Positions 5,611 to 5,674 of a stretch of 5,674 nucleotides of DNA are shown here, one piece after another (position 1 is the first letter of the stretch; each line of letters starts with the position of its first letter). Origin of the DNA: an uncultured Treponema sp. (GTDB taxonomy: Bacteria; Spirochaetota; Spirochaetia; Treponematales; Treponemataceae); contig CAJPPE010000121.1 in the NCBI GenBank assembly GCA_905372345.1, forward strand, positions 1-5,674. The letters run 5' to 3'. The notes under the pieces are model-generated. The model worked only from the letters and a program-made list of their open reading frames with translations. It was not told the DNA's origin and searched no databases. A program made the translations under genes and the position numbers.

Positions 5611-5640
5611 ATGATAGCATTTATCCAGGTTCCTTGTCTA
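5611..5640 (-). promoter_or_regulatory. Promoter-like pair just upstream of the J-domain gene
   Basis: The -10 box TATCAT (plus 5611-5616) has five of six consensus bases and an extended TG one base upstream. TAGACA (5635-5640) is a five-of-six -35 box with an 18-base spacer. The predicted transcription start falls at about 5602-5606, only a few bases before the ATG at 5600. Confidence 0.6.
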
Positions 5641-5674
5641 GTGTAAATTAAAAATAAAGAAAAACCGGAACTAT

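Noticed and set aside
5641..5674. CCGG followed by T-rich sequence on the minus strand at the right edge, perhaps the second half of an upstream gene's terminator.
   Set aside because: The first half of any stem would lie outside the window, so a hairpin cannot be shown.

Overview
The window reads as an ordinary chromosomal stretch of a low-GC spirochaete. An oral-type Treponema (T. denticola group) is the best guess. That guess rests on the base composition, the protein style and the gene types; no marker gene proves it. Every gene I can support lies on the minus strand, so transcription runs from the right edge (5674) to the left edge (1).

Right part, 5640 to 3195: a three-gene operon. It encodes a J-domain protein with TPR-like repeats, type I methionine aminopeptidase (map) and an ExoIII/APE1-family AP endonuclease (xth). 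The first two overlap by 14 bases and the third follows after 13 bases. A promoter-like pair lies so close to the first ATG that the mRNA may be almost leaderless. A modest hairpin with a T-run ends the unit. Next comes tRNA-Phe(GAA), with its own near-consensus promoter and a strong terminator.

Middle, 2733 to 3068: 336 bases without a convincing protein gene, but not empty. Reading down the minus strand after the tRNA terminator there are four hairpins. The second is terminator-like (followed by six T) and the last is an 11-bp terminator followed by eight T. A strong extended -10 promoter for the ferredoxin gene comes after that. A terminator lying downstream of another terminator and upstream of the next promoter implies a separate short transcript. 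This structured small RNA candidate of about 150 nt is the most interesting item in the window.

Left part, 2795 to 36: a 2[4Fe-4S] ferredoxin, a four-helix membrane protein of unknown function, a secreted LysM/M23 peptidoglycan endopeptidase and a FemAB/FemX-type peptidyltransferase. The genes are tightly packed, with no terminator seen between them. The last three look like a cell-envelope module: FemX-like enzymes add bridge amino acids to peptidoglycan precursors, and M23 enzymes cut peptide cross-links. The transcript ends in a 3' untranslated region with competing hairpins, one with a C-rich loop (G-rich on the plus strand), followed by a clear terminator.

I see no CRISPR array, insertion sequence, prophage or defence system here.
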